Assembly (NCBI RefSeq): GCF_900106945.1
Contig: NZ_FNNE01000011.1
Span: 1-64,000 of the forward strand
From: Marinobacter mobilis
Lineage (GTDB): Bacteria; Pseudomonadota; Gammaproteobacteria; Pseudomonadales; Oleiphilaceae
Direction of reading: 5' to 3'
Length of the DNA: 64,000 bases
The notes under the pieces were generated by a model. It did no database searches and had not been told where the DNA came from. It saw only the letters and a list, made by a program, of their open reading frames with translations. This document shows positions 42,088-51,827 of this stretch, piece after piece (the stretch's first letter is position 1; each line of letters opens with the position of its first letter). The translations under genes and the position numbers were made by a program.

Positions 42088-42196
42088 CGTCACGTAGATT
42101 GGGGCCATTCCCTGCTGAAGGGATTGTACTACTACGCCAATTCCCGCCCTTCTGCTAAAATGCGCGACCTACTGAAATTGACCACGAGGATTCGCT

Positions 42197-42808
42197 GTGG
42201 CTGTTCGCTATGTTCAGACCTGCCGGTTGCCGACACCCTTTGGTGTTTTCGATATGCACGGTTTCGAGGAACCCGACACCGGGAAGGAGCATGTTGCTCT
42301 GACTCTGGGGGAGCTGGACAGTGATGAGCCGATGCTGGCGCGCACCCATTCGGAATGCCTGACTGGCGACGCGTTGTACAGTATGCGGTGTGACTGTGGT
42401 TATCAGCTTGAAGAGGCGCTTCGCAGCATTGCCCGGGAAGGTCGGGGGATTCTTTTGTACCTGCGCCAGGAAGGTCGCGGTATTGGTCTGCTGAACAAGA
42501 TTCGCGCCTACCACTTGCAGGATCAGGGTGCTGACACCGTGGAAGCCAATGAAAAGCTGGGCTTTGCGGCAGATCTGCGGGACTACAGCATGTGTCGCGA
42601 CATGCTTTCCCACCTGGGTATCTCCAGCCTGAAGCTGATGACCAACAACCCTCGTAAAGTTGCCGCACTGCAATCCTACGGCATCGATATTGTTGAGCGG
42701 GTTCCCCTGCACGTTGGCCGAAATCCGCACAATGAAGGCTACCTCAACACCAAGCAGAGCAAGCTGGGGCATTGGCTCGAAACCCATCAGGACGACGATC
42801 CGGCCTGA
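42197..42808 (+). CDS. ribA: GTP cyclohydrolase II RibA
   Basis: First enzyme of the GTP branch of riboflavin synthesis, 203 aa, a single-domain RibA without a RibB domain. [20 protein letters not shown] carries the three zinc Cys residues (C-x10-C-x-C). [19 protein letters not shown] and [12 protein letters not shown] contain the catalytic Arg, Tyr and Asp region, and [16 protein letters not shown] is the typical C-terminal block. Start GTG 42197 follows GAGG. No FMN riboswitch is visible in the 109-base gap upstream. Convergent with dxs. Confidence 0.96.
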   Translation: MAVRYVQTCRLPTPFGVFDMHGFEEPDTGKEHVALTLGELDSDEPMLARTHSECLTGDALYSMRCDCGYQLEEALRSIAREGRGILLYLRQEGRGIGLLNKIRAYHLQDQGADTVEANEKLGFAADLRDYSMCRDMLSHLGISSLKLMTNNPRKVAALQSYGIDIVERVPLHVGRNPHNEGYLNTKQSKLGHWLETHQDDDPA

Positions 42809-42813
42809 TCTCA

Positions 42814-42848
42814 GCAGGCTGCGCCTGCAGGCTTATCGGACAGCCTGC
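42814..42848. terminator. Possible hairpin between ribA and dxs
   Basis: GCAGGCTG (42814-42821) and CAGCCTGC (42841-42848) form an 8-bp inverted repeat between the convergent ribA and dxs genes, overlapping the dxs 3' end. There is no T run, so it may only weakly terminate or may just protect mRNA ends. Confidence 0.3.
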
Positions 42849-44770
42849 AGGGATTGACCCGCGGACATCAATTCCAGCCGTCGCTCGATGGCTGCAAGCA
42901 CGCCAGCGGCGTCCAGGCCGCACTCGGTCAGCAACTCACTGTGTTTTCCATGATCAATAAAGCGGTCGGGCAGCCCCAGGTGCAGGATGGGCTGGACGAT
43001 GCCTTGCTGGTTCAGATATTCCGCTACCGCGCTGCCTGCGCCGCCGGCGATGGTGTTTTCTTCCAGAGTCACCAGCAGGTCGTGTTCATCGGCCAGTTCC
43101 CGCGTCAGGGCTTCATCCAGCGGTTTGACGAAACGCATGTCCGCTACGGTGGCATCAAGCGCTTCGGCGGCCGTCAGTGCAGTTGACAGCAGGGTTCCGA
43201 AATTGAGAATGGCAACGCGCTTGCCTTCACGTACCCGGCGCCCCTTGCCAAGAGGCAAGGCCTGGAGTTGCGCCTGGATCTCGCTGCCAGGGCCGCTTCC
43301 CCGCGGGTAGCGGACGGCGGCGGGGCCTGCGTGGAGCAGTCCGGTGTGCAGTAGCTGGCGGGTCTCGTTCTCGTCCGAGGGCGTCATGACCACTATGTTG
43401 GGAATGCAGCGCAGGTAGCTGATGTCGAAGGCGCCGGCGTGGGTAGGGCCGTCTTCGCCGACCAGTCCGGCGCGGTCGATCGCAAAGAGTACGTCCAGGT
43501 TCTGGATGGCAACGTCGTGCACCAGCTGGTCATAGCCCCGCTGCAGGAAGGTGGAATAGATGGCCACTACCGGCTTGGCGCCATCGCAGGCCATCCCGGC
43601 GGCCAGGGTGACGGCATGTTGTTCGGCGATGGCGACGTCATAGTAACGCTCAGGAAAACGGCGGGAGAAGGCGACCAGGTCAGAGCCTTCACACATGGCC
43701 GGCGTGATGCCGACCACCCGTGGATCCTGCTCGGCGGCATCGCACAGCCACTGGCCGAAGATGTTGGCGTACTTGGGGCTGGCTGGGGCCTTGGCGGCCA
43801 CCGCTGTCGGCTTCTTTTCCGGTGCCGGGTCAATCTTGTTGATGGCGTGATAGCCGATCGGATCAGCCTCGGCCGGCGCGAAGCCCTTGCCTTTCTTAGT
43901 CACAACGTGAAGGAACTGGGGGCCATCCAGTTCGCAGATGTTTTCCAGGGTTTCCACCAACAAGGGCAGGTCATGGCCGTCGATCGGGCCGATATAGTTA
44001 AAGCCCAGCTCCTCGAACAGGGTGCCAGGAGAAATCATGCCCTTGACGTGTTCTTCGGTCTTGCGGGCCAACGCCATCAGGTTGGGGGCGCCCTGGAGTA
44101 CCCGTTTGCTGCCATCTCGCATCTGGTTGTAAGTGCGGCTGGCCAGCAGCTTGGCGAAGTAGTTCGACAGGCCGCCCACGTTATGGGAAATCGACATGTC
44201 GTTGTCGTTCAGGATCACCAGCATGTTGGCGCGCAGATGGCCCGCGTGATTCAGGGCCTCAAAGGCCATGCCGGCGGTCATCGCGCCGTCACCGATCACC
44301 GCGATGCTCTTGCGGGGGCTCTGCTGCATTTTGGCAGCAACGGCCATGCCCAGAACGGCGCTGATGGAGGTGCTGGAATGACCGACGCCGAAGGTGTCGT
44401 AATCGCTCTCACCCCGTTTCGGAAAGCCTGCCAGGCCACCCTTCTGACGGATGCTGCCCATACGCTCACGACGGCCGGTCAGGATCTTGTGGGGGTAGGC
44501 CTGGTGGCCAACATCCCAGACCAGCCGGTCCTCCGGAGTATTAAACACATAGTGGAGGGCAACGGTCAGCTCGAGAACCCCCAGCCCGGCTCCGAAGTGG
44601 CCGCCGGTCTGCCCAACGGACCACAGCAGGAAGGAGCGGAGTTCCCGGGCCAGTTGAGGCAACTGATCGGCGGACAGCAGGCGAAGCTGGTCGGGCGTAT
44701 CAATCCGGTCCAGCAGCGGGGTATTGGGGCGCTGGGGCGGGATTTCCTTGAAGGTGTAAGTGTCCTGCAT
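42833..44770 (-). CDS. dxs: 1-deoxy-D-xylulose-5-phosphate synthase Dxs
   Basis: First enzyme of the MEP isoprenoid pathway, 645 aa; a thiamine diphosphate transketolase-like protein. [23 protein letters not shown] and [17 protein letters not shown] lie near the N terminus, then the ThDP/Mg motif [18 protein letters not shown] with [14 protein letters not shown]. The pyrimidine domain has [14 protein letters not shown], with the catalytic Glu, and [36 protein letters not shown] is also typical. Last gene of xseB-ispA-dxs, but a TATAAT in the 120-base ispA-dxs gap suggests an additional internal promoter. Confidence 0.97.
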   Translation of the reverse strand: MQDTYTFKEIPPQRPNTPLLDRIDTPDQLRLLSADQLPQLARELRSFLLWSVGQTGGHFGAGLGVLELTVALHYVFNTPEDRLVWDVGHQAYPHKILTGRRERMGSIRQKGGLAGFPKRGESDYDTFGVGHSSTSISAVLGMAVAAKMQQSPRKSIAVIGDGAMTAGMAFEALNHAGHLRANMLVILNDNDMSISHNVGGLSNYFAKLLASRTYNQMRDGSKRVLQGAPNLMALARKTEEHVKGMISPGTLFEELGFNYIGPIDGHDLPLLVETLENICELDGPQFLHVVTKKGKGFAPAEADPIGYHAINKIDPAPEKKPTAVAAKAPASPKYANIFGQWLCDAAEQDPRVVGITPAMCEGSDLVAFSRRFPERYYDVAIAEQHAVTLAAGMACDGAKPVVAIYSTFLQRGYDQLVHDVAIQNLDVLFAIDRAGLVGEDGPTHAGAFDISYLRCIPNIVVMTPSDENETRQLLHTGLLHAGPAAVRYPRGSGPGSEIQAQLQALPLGKGRRVREGKRVAILNFGTLLSTALTAAEALDATVADMRFVKPLDEALTRELADEHDLLVTLEENTIAGGAGSAVAEYLNQQGIVQPILHLGLPDRFIDHGKHSELLTECGLDAAGVLAAIERRLELMSAGQSLQAVR

Positions 44771-44819
44771 TCGCTTGGTCTTTTCCGGTGGTTCAGCTGT
44801 TACACAATGCCAACGTCGT

Positions 44820-44825
44820 ATTATA
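44820..44825 (-). promoter_or_regulatory. Possible dxs promoter (-10)
   Basis: On the minus strand a perfect TATAAT lies ~50 bases before the dxs start, in the 120-base gap after ispA. The -35 is weak. Confidence 0.4.
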
Positions 44826-44890
44826 CGGGATGAAGGGTGGGACTTTCATACCGAATGTTGCATGTTCGACGTGCTGGGCCTGTAAAGCGC

Positions 44891-45790
44891 TTAGTGGGAA
44901 CGTACCACGATGTAGTTGGCGATGGCCCGCAATGGGTCGGCGTCCGCACCAAAGCCATCCAGCTGCTCCAGTGCCCGGTGCAGCAGGGTGGTCAGGTGTG
45001 CTCTGGCACCGTCAATGCCCAGCAGGGCCGGATAGGTGGGCTTGTCACGGGCAAGGTCTGAGCCCTGTGGTTTGCCGATAATCTCGGTGTCCCCTTCGAT
45101 ATCCAGCAGGTCGTCCTGAACCTGGAAGGCCAGACCAAGGGCCCGGGCATAGTCGGTCAGCCGTTCCAACTGGTCAGCAGATGCCGGGTCTGCGGTCATT
45201 GCGCCCAGGCGAACGCTGGCTTCGATCAGTGCGCCGGTCTTGTGGCGGTGCATGGTTTCGAGGGCGTCAATGGTCAGGGATTTTCCGACTGAAGCCAGGT
45301 CAATGGCCTGACCGCCAACCATACCGGCCTGGCCACTGGCGCGGGCAAGCTCCGAGACCATGCGGAGGCGGGTAGCGTCACTCAGTCCCGGTGCCTCGGC
45401 CAGCCAGCCAAACGCGCAGGTTTGCAGGGCATCGCCGGCCAGGATGGCCGTCGCCTCATCAAAGGCGATATGGACCGTGGCGCGTCCACGCCGAAGGTCA
45501 TCATCATCCATCGCTGGGAGGTCGTCGTGGACCAGGGAATAGGCGTGGATGGCCTCCACTGCGCAGGCCGGAACCAGGGCCTTGCCGGCATCCTGGCCCA
45601 TGGCCTGGGCGGCTGCCAGGCAGAGCGCGGGACGGATGCGCTTGCCGCCGCCTAGAAGGCTATAGGACATCGCTTCCTGCAGACGCAGGGAAGGCGCCGG
45701 GCTGTCACTCAGCAGTCGTTCCAGTTCAGTGTCGACCTGAGCCTGGCAGCCTTCAAGAAAGGTCAGGGCAAGGGTGGGCGTGTCCTGCAT
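44891..45790 (-). CDS. ispA: (2E,6E)-farnesyl diphosphate synthase IspA
   Basis: Prenyltransferase of 299 aa that condenses IPP with DMAPP and GPP to give farnesyl diphosphate, precursor of undecaprenyl and quinone side chains. The first Asp-rich motif is in YSLVHDDLPAMDDDDLRRG (DDxx(xx)D) and the second in AFQVQDDLLDIEGD. GGKRIRPALCLAAAQA and MHRHKTGALIEASVRLGAM are also conserved. It begins at the xseB stop (TGATG), so it is translationally coupled. Confidence 0.96.
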   Translation of the reverse strand: MQDTPTLALTFLEGCQAQVDTELERLLSDSPAPSLRLQEAMSYSLLGGGKRIRPALCLAAAQAMGQDAGKALVPACAVEAIHAYSLVHDDLPAMDDDDLRRGRATVHIAFDEATAILAGDALQTCAFGWLAEAPGLSDATRLRMVSELARASGQAGMVGGQAIDLASVGKSLTIDALETMHRHKTGALIEASVRLGAMTADPASADQLERLTDYARALGLAFQVQDDLLDIEGDTEIIGKPQGSDLARDKPTYPALLGIDGARAHLTTLLHRALEQLDGFGADADPLRAIANYIVVRSH

Positions 45791-46044
45791 CAGAGCGTGT
45801 CGTCCGGAGTAAAAGGTTTGGTTTGCAGGCCGCCATCTTCCAGCTGTACCAGTTGTTCAATCCGCTGCTCGGCGGATTTCAGTGCCTGCTGACAGGTTCG
45901 GGTCAGCTTGACGCCACGTTCAAAAGCGCTCAGGGACTGCTCGAGGGACAGCTCGCCCTGTTCCAGATCCCTTACCAATTGCTCGAGATCGTTGAGGGAT
46001 TTTTCAAAGTCGGCGATGGATGTTGTGCTTGGCTGGTCAGCCAT
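45790..46044 (-). CDS. xseB: Exodeoxyribonuclease VII small subunit XseB
   Basis: Small helical protein, 84 aa, that assembles with XseA into exonuclease VII. The pattern [20 protein letters not shown] then [20 protein letters not shown] and [15 protein letters not shown] is the family signature. Leads the xseB-ispA-dxs operon, a widely conserved arrangement. xseA is not in this window. Confidence 0.93.
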   Translation of the reverse strand: MADQPSTTSIADFEKSLNDLEQLVRDLEQGELSLEQSLSAFERGVKLTRTCQQALKSAEQRIEQLVQLEDGGLQTKPFTPDDTL

Positions 46045-46082
46045 AATGCCGGTTCTCCGGTTGATCGACGGAATTGCGCGGA

Positions 46083-46862
46083 TTATATCAGAGGTTCCCG
46101 CTGCCAGCAGAACACTCGTTGGCCGTCACTGGTCCCTTCCGGTGTCCACGACTGCTCAGTGACGGTCATCTCGCCGTCACGGCGCAGGGTAACAATGGTG
46201 CTGGCGCGTGTGCCGTAGGTCGGTGCACAGATAAAAGCTGGTGACAGGAAGCGCTCCGTGGCTACGCCGACCCCTGTGTCGGGCAGCGCTGAGTCTGGCG
46301 CGGGTGTGGTGTCCTGCAGGAGCGTGATCAGGTCCTCGTGCAGGGCCCGGGTATCGTGATTGCGCTCCCGCGACAGTCGGGTTGCCACGGAATTGCGCAA
46401 TCGCAGCAGCTTGGGCCAGGGACTTTGCAGCAGGTGGTTGCTGAGGCCAAAGATACCGCGATGAATGTGGCGGCCGGGGTGGGCGTCGCGGTTGCTGTAG
46501 TACCAGCCTGAGCCAGGGGCAAGATGAATCAGATTGAAACCGGAGTAGGCGCCGGGCTCATTGGCCAGTGCATGGTGCATCGAGTGGTGCCCGGTAACCA
46601 ATGCCCGCAATGGCAGTTCGCCCCGGGAGCGCTGTCCGGATTCCGGCGTGCCTTCCCGGACATTGGTCACGGCCGCCACTGCCCCGTCACGGGAAACCGC
46701 GAGCCAGGTGCCCCGGGATTGCAAATCCTGCCCGGCAAGAACATTGTCTTCTGGCCACCAGTGCATGGCGGCGGTTGGCCGCTGGTGGAATTCATCGCGG
46801 TTGGCGGCGACCACCAAGGGGAAGTCCGGGTGCTGGCCAAGCGAAAAGACAATCAGGCACAT
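46083..46862 (-). CDS. NRDE-family protein (TANGO2-like)
   Basis: A 259-aa protein with an intact family-defining N terminus: [24 protein letters not shown] followed by FHQRPT; the NRDE tetrad is at about residues 21-24. [21 protein letters not shown] is a second conserved block, with the later YSNRD. The fold is Ntn-hydrolase-like, with Cys 2 as a possible nucleophile after Met removal. Bacterial function is unknown; animal TANGO2 homologues affect heme and lipid handling. It lies 38 bases upstream of xseB on the same strand and is divergent from the TauE gene. Confidence 0.88.
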   Translation of the reverse strand: MCLIVFSLGQHPDFPLVVAANRDEFHQRPTAAMHWWPEDNVLAGQDLQSRGTWLAVSRDGAVAAVTNVREGTPESGQRSRGELPLRALVTGHHSMHHALANEPGAYSGFNLIHLAPGSGWYYSNRDAHPGRHIHRGIFGLSNHLLQSPWPKLLRLRNSVATRLSRERNHDTRALHEDLITLLQDTTPAPDSALPDTGVGVATERFLSPAFICAPTYGTRASTIVTLRRDGEMTVTEQSWTPEGTSDGQRVFCWQREPLI

Positions 46863-46975
46863 CTGGGCAAATCCTTGGGGCTGCGAAGAGATTGGTAATG
46901 AGGCCAGAGATGATAATCACGGCCTTGCTTGTGTATCATACCAGCCTTCCCGACGTTGGCAGGATGTGAAGTCGA

Positions 46976-47770
46976 ATGACGCTGGTGACTCTGTTTGTAA
47001 TCTATCTGGTATTGGGCGCTTTTGCCGGAACCCTGGCGGGGCTGTTCGGTATTGGCGGCGGTCTGGTGATCGTGCCGGTACTGATCTTCAGTTTCGGGCT
47101 GCAGGGCGTTGACCCCGGGGTGGCTGTCCATCTGGCCGTGGGTACGTCTCTGGCAACCATCGTGTTCACGTCCATCAGTTCAGTGCGGTCCCATCACGCC
47201 AAAGGCGGTGTGCGCTGGGATGTGTTTCGGCCAATGACGGCAGGTATTGTTGTTGGCGCCATGGTGGGGGCCTGGACGGCCTCTTTGCTGAGCGGTCGGG
47301 CGCTGGAGTTGATCATCGGCGTGTTTGTTATTCTGGTTGCGTTGAAAATGCTGCTCGGCGTCGACCCCAAGCCTGAGCGGGATGTCCCGGGTACCGGCGG
47401 GCTGGTTGGCGCGGGGGCGGGCATTGGCTGGGCTTCCGCCATCTTCGGTATCGGCGGAGGCACACTGACGGTACCGTTCCTGAGCTGGTGTAATGTCCGC
47501 ATGCAGCAGGCGGTGGGGACCTCCGCGGCCTGTGGTTTGCCGATTGCCATTGCCGGCGCTTCCACCAATGTGTTGACCGGTTGGCAGAACGCCCAGCTGC
47601 CGGAGATGAGTCTGGGTTATATCTATTTGCCCGCGCTGGTGGGCATTGTGCTGACCAGTGTCCTGTTTGCCCGTTTCGGCGCTAATCTGGCGCACCGCCT
47701 GGATGCGGCTCTGCTGAAACGGATATTTGCGCTCATGCTGATCATTATCGGTATTCGCTTCCTGTTCTGA
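46976..47770 (+). CDS. Sulfite exporter TauE/SafE-family permease
   Basis: Inner-membrane protein of 264 aa with about eight helices arranged as two repeats. The repeat signatures are [21 protein letters not shown] (near the N terminus) and [21 protein letters not shown] (middle), each with the G-x-G-G-G turn typical of TauE/SafE. The family moves sulfoacetate, sulfite and other organic anions; the actual substrate here is unknown. It is followed after 16 bases by lgt, with which it may be co-transcribed. Confidence 0.88.
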   Translation: MTLVTLFVIYLVLGAFAGTLAGLFGIGGGLVIVPVLIFSFGLQGVDPGVAVHLAVGTSLATIVFTSISSVRSHHAKGGVRWDVFRPMTAGIVVGAMVGAWTASLLSGRALELIIGVFVILVALKMLLGVDPKPERDVPGTGGLVGAGAGIGWASAIFGIGGGTLTVPFLSWCNVRMQQAVGTSAACGLPIAIAGASTNVLTGWQNAQLPEMSLGYIYLPALVGIVLTSVLFARFGANLAHRLDAALLKRIFALMLIIIGIRFLF

Positions 47771-47786
47771 ACCAAAGAGGTTTTCG

Positions 47787-48575
47787 ATGCTTCGTCATCC
47801 CCAGTTTGACCCGGTCGCCATCCAGCTGGGACCGCTGAAGATTCACTGGTACGGACTGACCTACCTGGTCGGTTTTGTGGTGGGTTGGTGGCTTGGCCGT
47901 ATCCGCGCTCGCAAGCCCTGGTCGCCGATTACTGAGGAGCAGATGGGTGACCTGCTGTTCTACATTGCCCTGGGGGTGATCTTTGGTGGTCGTTTCGGCT
48001 ATGTGCTGTTCTATAACTTCGACCAGTTTCTGCAGGATCCACTCTGGCTATTCCGGGTCTGGGAAGGCGGGATGTCTTTCCACGGCGGACTGTTGGGGGT
48101 GATGACGGCCATGTGGTGGTACGGTCGCAAGATCGGGCGAACCTTCTTTCAGCTTGCCGACTTTATTGCGCCGCTGGTGCCGGTTGGGCTGGGTGCGGGC
48201 CGCATTGGTAACTTTATAAACGGCGAGCTGTGGGGGCGTACCACGGATGTGCCCTGGGGCATGGTCTTTCCCCATGCGCCTGACCAGTTGGCCCGTCACC
48301 CATCCCAGTTGTATCAGTTTGCTCTCGAGGGGGTCGTGCTGTTTGTGGTGTTGTGGTGGTTTTCCGCCAGGCCGCGCCCGCGAATGGCGGTATCCGGACT
48401 GTTCCTGACGCTGTATGGATCCTTCCGTTTCCTGGTGGAGTTTGTGCGTCAGCCGGATACCCAGCTGGGCTACATTGCATTTGACTGGGTCACCATGGGG
48501 CAGCTGCTGTCCTTGCCAATGATCATTGCCGGCCTCGCGCTGGTACTGTTTGCTTACCGGAGAGATGCGAAATGA
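47787..48575 (+). CDS. lgt: Prolipoprotein diacylglyceryl transferase Lgt
   Basis: Inner-membrane enzyme, 262 aa, that attaches diacylglycerol to the lipobox Cys of prolipoproteins such as LpoA encoded in this window. About seven helices. Motifs: [24 protein letters not shown] (with the conserved His) and [14 protein letters not shown], the Lgt signature with the essential Arg and Asn, and [16 protein letters not shown]. Overlaps thyA by four bases (ATGA). Confidence 0.96.
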   Translation: MLRHPQFDPVAIQLGPLKIHWYGLTYLVGFVVGWWLGRIRARKPWSPITEEQMGDLLFYIALGVIFGGRFGYVLFYNFDQFLQDPLWLFRVWEGGMSFHGGLLGVMTAMWWYGRKIGRTFFQLADFIAPLVPVGLGAGRIGNFINGELWGRTTDVPWGMVFPHAPDQLARHPSQLYQFALEGVVLFVVLWWFSARPRPRMAVSGLFLTLYGSFRFLVEFVRQPDTQLGYIAFDWVTMGQLLSLPMIIAGLALVLFAYRRDAK

Positions 48576-49411
48576 AGGCCTATCTCGACCTGATGAAGGA
48601 CGTTGTTGATCACGGAAGCGATCGCGGGGACCGCACCGGGGTTGGTACCCGCTCGGTATTTGGTCGCCAGATCCGGTTCGATCTGGCTGAGGGCTTTCCG
48701 TTGGTGACGACAAAGAAGATTCACCTGCGCAGCATCATTTACGAGCTGTTGTGGTTCCTCAAGGGGTCCACGGACAATAACTGGCTGAAAGAGCGGAAGG
48801 TGTCGATCTGGAACGAATGGGCTCTGGACAATGGCGAGCTGGGGCCGATCTATGGCAAGCAGTGGCGCAGCTGGCAGTGCCCTGATGGCACCGTTGTTGA
48901 CCAGATCAGCGAGCTGATTGAGCAGATTCGCAGCAAGCCTAATTCCCGTCGCCTGATCGTATCGGCCTGGAACCCTGCGGAACTGCCGGATGAGTCCATT
49001 GGTCCTCAGGCGAATGTGGAGCAGGGGAGAATGGCACTCGCTCCCTGCCACTGCCTGTTCCAGTTCTACGTCGCGGATGGCCGCCTGTCCTGTCAGCTTT
49101 ACCAGCGCAGTGCGGACCTGTTTCTCGGCGTGCCGTTCAATATTGCCTCGTACAGCCTGCTGACCCACATGATTGCCCAGCAGTGTGATCTGGAGGTCGG
49201 AGAATTTGTGCATACCTTTGGTGACTGTCATTTGTATCAGAATCACCTGACCGACGAGATTGTGTTTGAGCAGCTCCGGCGTGAGCCAAGGGCACTGCCG
49301 AAACTGGTCATTCGTCGTCGGCCGGGCAGTATCTTTGACTATGAGTTGGAAGATTTTGAATTCGAGGGTTACGAGCCCTGGCCGCTGATTCGCGCGCCCA
49401 TCGCCATCTGA
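48572..49411 (+). CDS. thyA: Thymidylate synthase ThyA
   Basis: Converts dUMP to dTMP using methylenetetrahydrofolate, 279 aa. Phosphate- and folate-binding stretches: [45 protein letters not shown]. The catalytic Cys lies in [12 protein letters not shown], followed by [19 protein letters not shown], the dUMP-binding signature. The protein is about 15 residues longer than E. coli ThyA (264), owing to an extra stretch between positions 145-160. folA follows by 13 bases, so both halves of the thymidylate cycle are together. Confidence 0.97.
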   Translation: MKAYLDLMKDVVDHGSDRGDRTGVGTRSVFGRQIRFDLAEGFPLVTTKKIHLRSIIYELLWFLKGSTDNNWLKERKVSIWNEWALDNGELGPIYGKQWRSWQCPDGTVVDQISELIEQIRSKPNSRRLIVSAWNPAELPDESIGPQANVEQGRMALAPCHCLFQFYVADGRLSCQLYQRSADLFLGVPFNIASYSLLTHMIAQQCDLEVGEFVHTFGDCHLYQNHLTDEIVFEQLRREPRALPKLVIRRRPGSIFDYELEDFEFEGYEPWPLIRAPIAI

Positions 49412-49424
49412 TCCGGAGAGCGTT

Positions 49425-49940
49425 ATGAGAAAAGCCCTGATCGTCGCCATGGCCCGTAACCGGGTCATTGGCCGCAACAATGCGTTGCCGTGGTATTTGC
49501 CGGAGGACCTGCGTTATTTCAAGCAGGTAACCATGGGCAAGCCGATCATTATGGGTCGCAAGACCTGGGATTCCATTGGCCGACCTCTGCCGGGGCGCCT
49601 CAATGTGGTGATTTCACGCAATGAAGGCTGGCAGGCAGTGCCGGGAACGCGGGCTGCGGGCTCGCTGGACGCCGCGCTGGTGCAGGCAGAGGCTCAGGCT
49701 GAGCTGGATGGTATCGAGGAAGTGATGGTGATCGGTGGCAGTCAGATTTATGCCGAGGCGTTGCCGCTGGTCGACCGGATGTACATCACCCAGGTTCATG
49801 CGGAAGTGGCAGGAGATGCCTGCTTCCCGGAAATAAACTGGGATGAGTGGGAAGAAATCGGACGGGAGGATTTCTCCGCGTCCGATAACAATCCATACGA
49901 CTACAGTTTTGTCGTCTATCAGCGGTTGCGGTCAGGCTGA
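49425..49940 (+). CDS. folA: Dihydrofolate reductase FolA
   Basis: Regenerates tetrahydrofolate with NADPH, 171 aa. LIVAMARNRVIGRNNALPWYLPEDL is the classical N-terminal signature with the active-site Asp (from LPEDL). MGRKTWDSIGRPLPGRLNVVISRN binds NADPH, and VMVIGGSQIYAEALPLVDRMYIT is the conserved C-terminal block. The last 22 bases overlap the 3' end of the convergent helicase gene. Confidence 0.96.
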   Translation: MRKALIVAMARNRVIGRNNALPWYLPEDLRYFKQVTMGKPIIMGRKTWDSIGRPLPGRLNVVISRNEGWQAVPGTRAAGSLDAALVQAEAQAELDGIEEVMVIGGSQIYAEALPLVDRMYITQVHAEVAGDACFPEINWDEWEEIGREDFSASDNNPYDYSFVVYQRLRSG

Positions 49941-51436
49941 CGCGCTGCCGGCTTGCCCTTGTTGCCACCAGGACGGGGCGGGCGGCTCTTACCATCTTTG
50001 CGATAGCCGGATTTGTTCTTGAAGCCACCAGGCTTCGGGCCCCGGCGATGTTCACCCGGGCGTCCGCCCCGACGTTCACGCTGTTTCGGCGCCGCGCTGG
50101 GAATCGGCAGCGCTGCTGGCTGCTCCAGCGGCAGAGCGCCAGGTTGGGCGGCTTCCATACCACAGGCCAGAGCGCCTGCGATCATGGCGATATCCATGTC
50201 ATTGCGCTCGGCAATCTCATCCAGCAGGGCCATGGCTTTGGCCAGCTTGGGATCGTCCACAAACGCCAGCAGCTGGGTTTCAAACTGCTGTTCCCGCAGC
50301 TTCTGCAGATCCGCCGGAGACGGCAGCTCGTAGGCTTCCATCGGTGAGTTGGTGGCGCGCTCCAGCGTCCGCAGCCAGCTGCGCTCGCGAGGGGTCACCA
50401 GCAGGATGGCCTTGCCGGTACGACCGGCACGACCGGTACGACCAACCCGGTGGATGTAGGCTTCGCTGTCGTAGGGGACGTCATAGTTGATGACGTGGGT
50501 GATCCGCGGTACGTCGAGGCCTCGGGCGGCAACGTCGGTTGCGATCACAATGTCTTTCTTGCCGCGTTTGAGGTCTTCCACGGTCTGTTCGCGCTGGCGC
50601 TGGTTAAGATCGCCATTCAGCGGGGCAACAGCATGGCCGCGAGCGGCGAGCTTATCGGCCAGCAGAGCAGTCTCGGCCTTGGTTCGAACGAAGATGATGG
50701 CGGCGTCGAAGGGCTCCACCTCAAGGATGCGGGTCAGGGCATCCAGCTTGCGCTCGGCGTAGACCGGCAGCATGAACTGGGAAATGCGATCCACGGTCCG
50801 GGTCTGGCTTTCAATCTTCACTTCCTGGGCATTGCTCAGGTAAGTCTGGGCCACCTTACGAATCTGGCCTGGCATGGTCGCCGAGAACAGCGCGCGCTGG
50901 CAGTCGTCCGGCGTTGCAGCGAGGATGGCTTCGACGTCGTCGATAAAGCCCATGCGCAGCATTTCGTCGGCTTCGTCGAGAACAAGCGACGACAGGGCAT
51001 CCAGTTTCAGGGTGCCACGACGCAAATGGTCAAGTGTCCGTCCGGGGGTGCCAACGATGACCTGGGCGCCGCGTTTCAGGGCCTTGAGCTGCGGATAGAA
51101 GTCCTGGCCGCCGTAGATGGGCAGAACATGGAAGTTGCGGAAATGGCTGGCGTAGCTGTTGAATGCCTCCGCAACCTGAATGGCCAATTCCCGGGTCGGT
51201 GTCAGAACAAGGATTTGCGGCGCGTTAGACGTCGCATCGATGCGGCTCAGCAGCGGCAGGGCAAAGGCAGCGGTCTTACCGGTACCGGTTTGGGCGATAC
51301 CCAGCAGGTTTTCGCCTTTTAACAGTACGGGGATGGCCTGGGCCTGGATTGGAGAAGGGGTTTCATAGCCAATGGCAGTGACGGCCTCCAAAACGGACGC
51401 ATCAAGGCCGAGCTCGGCAAAAGATTGTGTTGACAT
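49919..51436 (-). CDS. DEAD-box ATP-dependent RNA helicase (DeaD/CsdA-like)
   Basis: RNA helicase of 505 aa. RecA domain 1 has the Q motif (GYETPSPIQAQAIP), AQTGTGKTAAF, PTRELAIQV, GTPGRTLDHL, VLDEADEML and SATMP. Domain 2 has FVRTKAETALLADKL, ATDVAARGLDVPRI and HRVGRTGRAGRTG. The motifs match the DeaD group more than RhlE or SrmB. The C-terminal part has the DeaD-like helical region (QKLREQQFETQLLAFVDD) but then ends in a short Arg/Gly/Pro/Lys tail, without a clear RRM domain. That points to a shortened DeaD-like form; I leave the symbol empty. Probably a cold or ribosome-assembly factor. Confidence 0.9.
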   Translation of the reverse strand: MSTQSFAELGLDASVLEAVTAIGYETPSPIQAQAIPVLLKGENLLGIAQTGTGKTAAFALPLLSRIDATSNAPQILVLTPTRELAIQVAEAFNSYASHFRNFHVLPIYGGQDFYPQLKALKRGAQVIVGTPGRTLDHLRRGTLKLDALSSLVLDEADEMLRMGFIDDVEAILAATPDDCQRALFSATMPGQIRKVAQTYLSNAQEVKIESQTRTVDRISQFMLPVYAERKLDALTRILEVEPFDAAIIFVRTKAETALLADKLAARGHAVAPLNGDLNQRQREQTVEDLKRGKKDIVIATDVAARGLDVPRITHVINYDVPYDSEAYIHRVGRTGRAGRTGKAILLVTPRERSWLRTLERATNSPMEAYELPSPADLQKLREQQFETQLLAFVDDPKLAKAMALLDEIAERNDMDIAMIAGALACGMEAAQPGALPLEQPAALPIPSAAPKQRERRGGRPGEHRRGPKPGGFKNKSGYRKDGKSRPPRPGGNKGKPAARQPDRNR

Positions 51437-51827
51437 CGAAATACTCGGGATTCGGAAGGTAGGTAAGGCATCAATGGATGATGCAAGCTGGCGACATTAT
51501 AGCCGCTTTAACGACGCTTTAATACGTAAAACGGCCGCGCGGGCATAGGTAGATGCCGGGCCAGTCTTATGGCGAGGGCCAGGTTCGGGTTGGCTGGGGG
51601 TTTTTGTCCCCGGGATTTTTTATGGCGTTTGTGCCGCTGATTGCGGCCACGGCCGATAATACTCTCACGTTTCCAGGCAGTTGGGGGAGGCGTGCGACCT
51701 TCCGTGGGCTGTCGGCTGCTGCAGGTTTCCTTTGTTGGCCCTGTGATGCCGGGGGGCCTGCACATATTGAGGTCGAAGTAGTTCTCAATGGCAAGGCGCT
51801 CAGTTGTCAGACCGTGACGGTGTTTGG
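51437..51827. other. Intergenic region upstream of the helicase gene
   Basis: About 390 bases. The only element I can support is a minus-strand TATAAT at 51496-51501, giving a ~50-nt leader for the helicase mRNA. Open frames of 85-92 codons exist on both strands here but neither has a ribosome site, family match or protein-like composition. No terminator is obvious after the hydrolase gene. Confidence 0.5.
51496..51501 (-). promoter_or_regulatory. Helicase gene promoter (-10)
   Basis: Perfect TATAAT on the minus strand, 60 bases before the helicase ATG. The -35 region is AT-rich but not close to consensus. Confidence 0.45.

Noticed and set aside
42088..42196. FMN riboswitch upstream of ribA
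   Set aside because: The gap is only 109 bases and has none of the conserved FMN aptamer blocks.
43439..44833. A 464-codon open frame antisense to dxs
   Set aside because: It lies wholly opposite a strongly conserved gene, has no ribosome site and no family match; long antisense frames are common in high-GC coding DNA.
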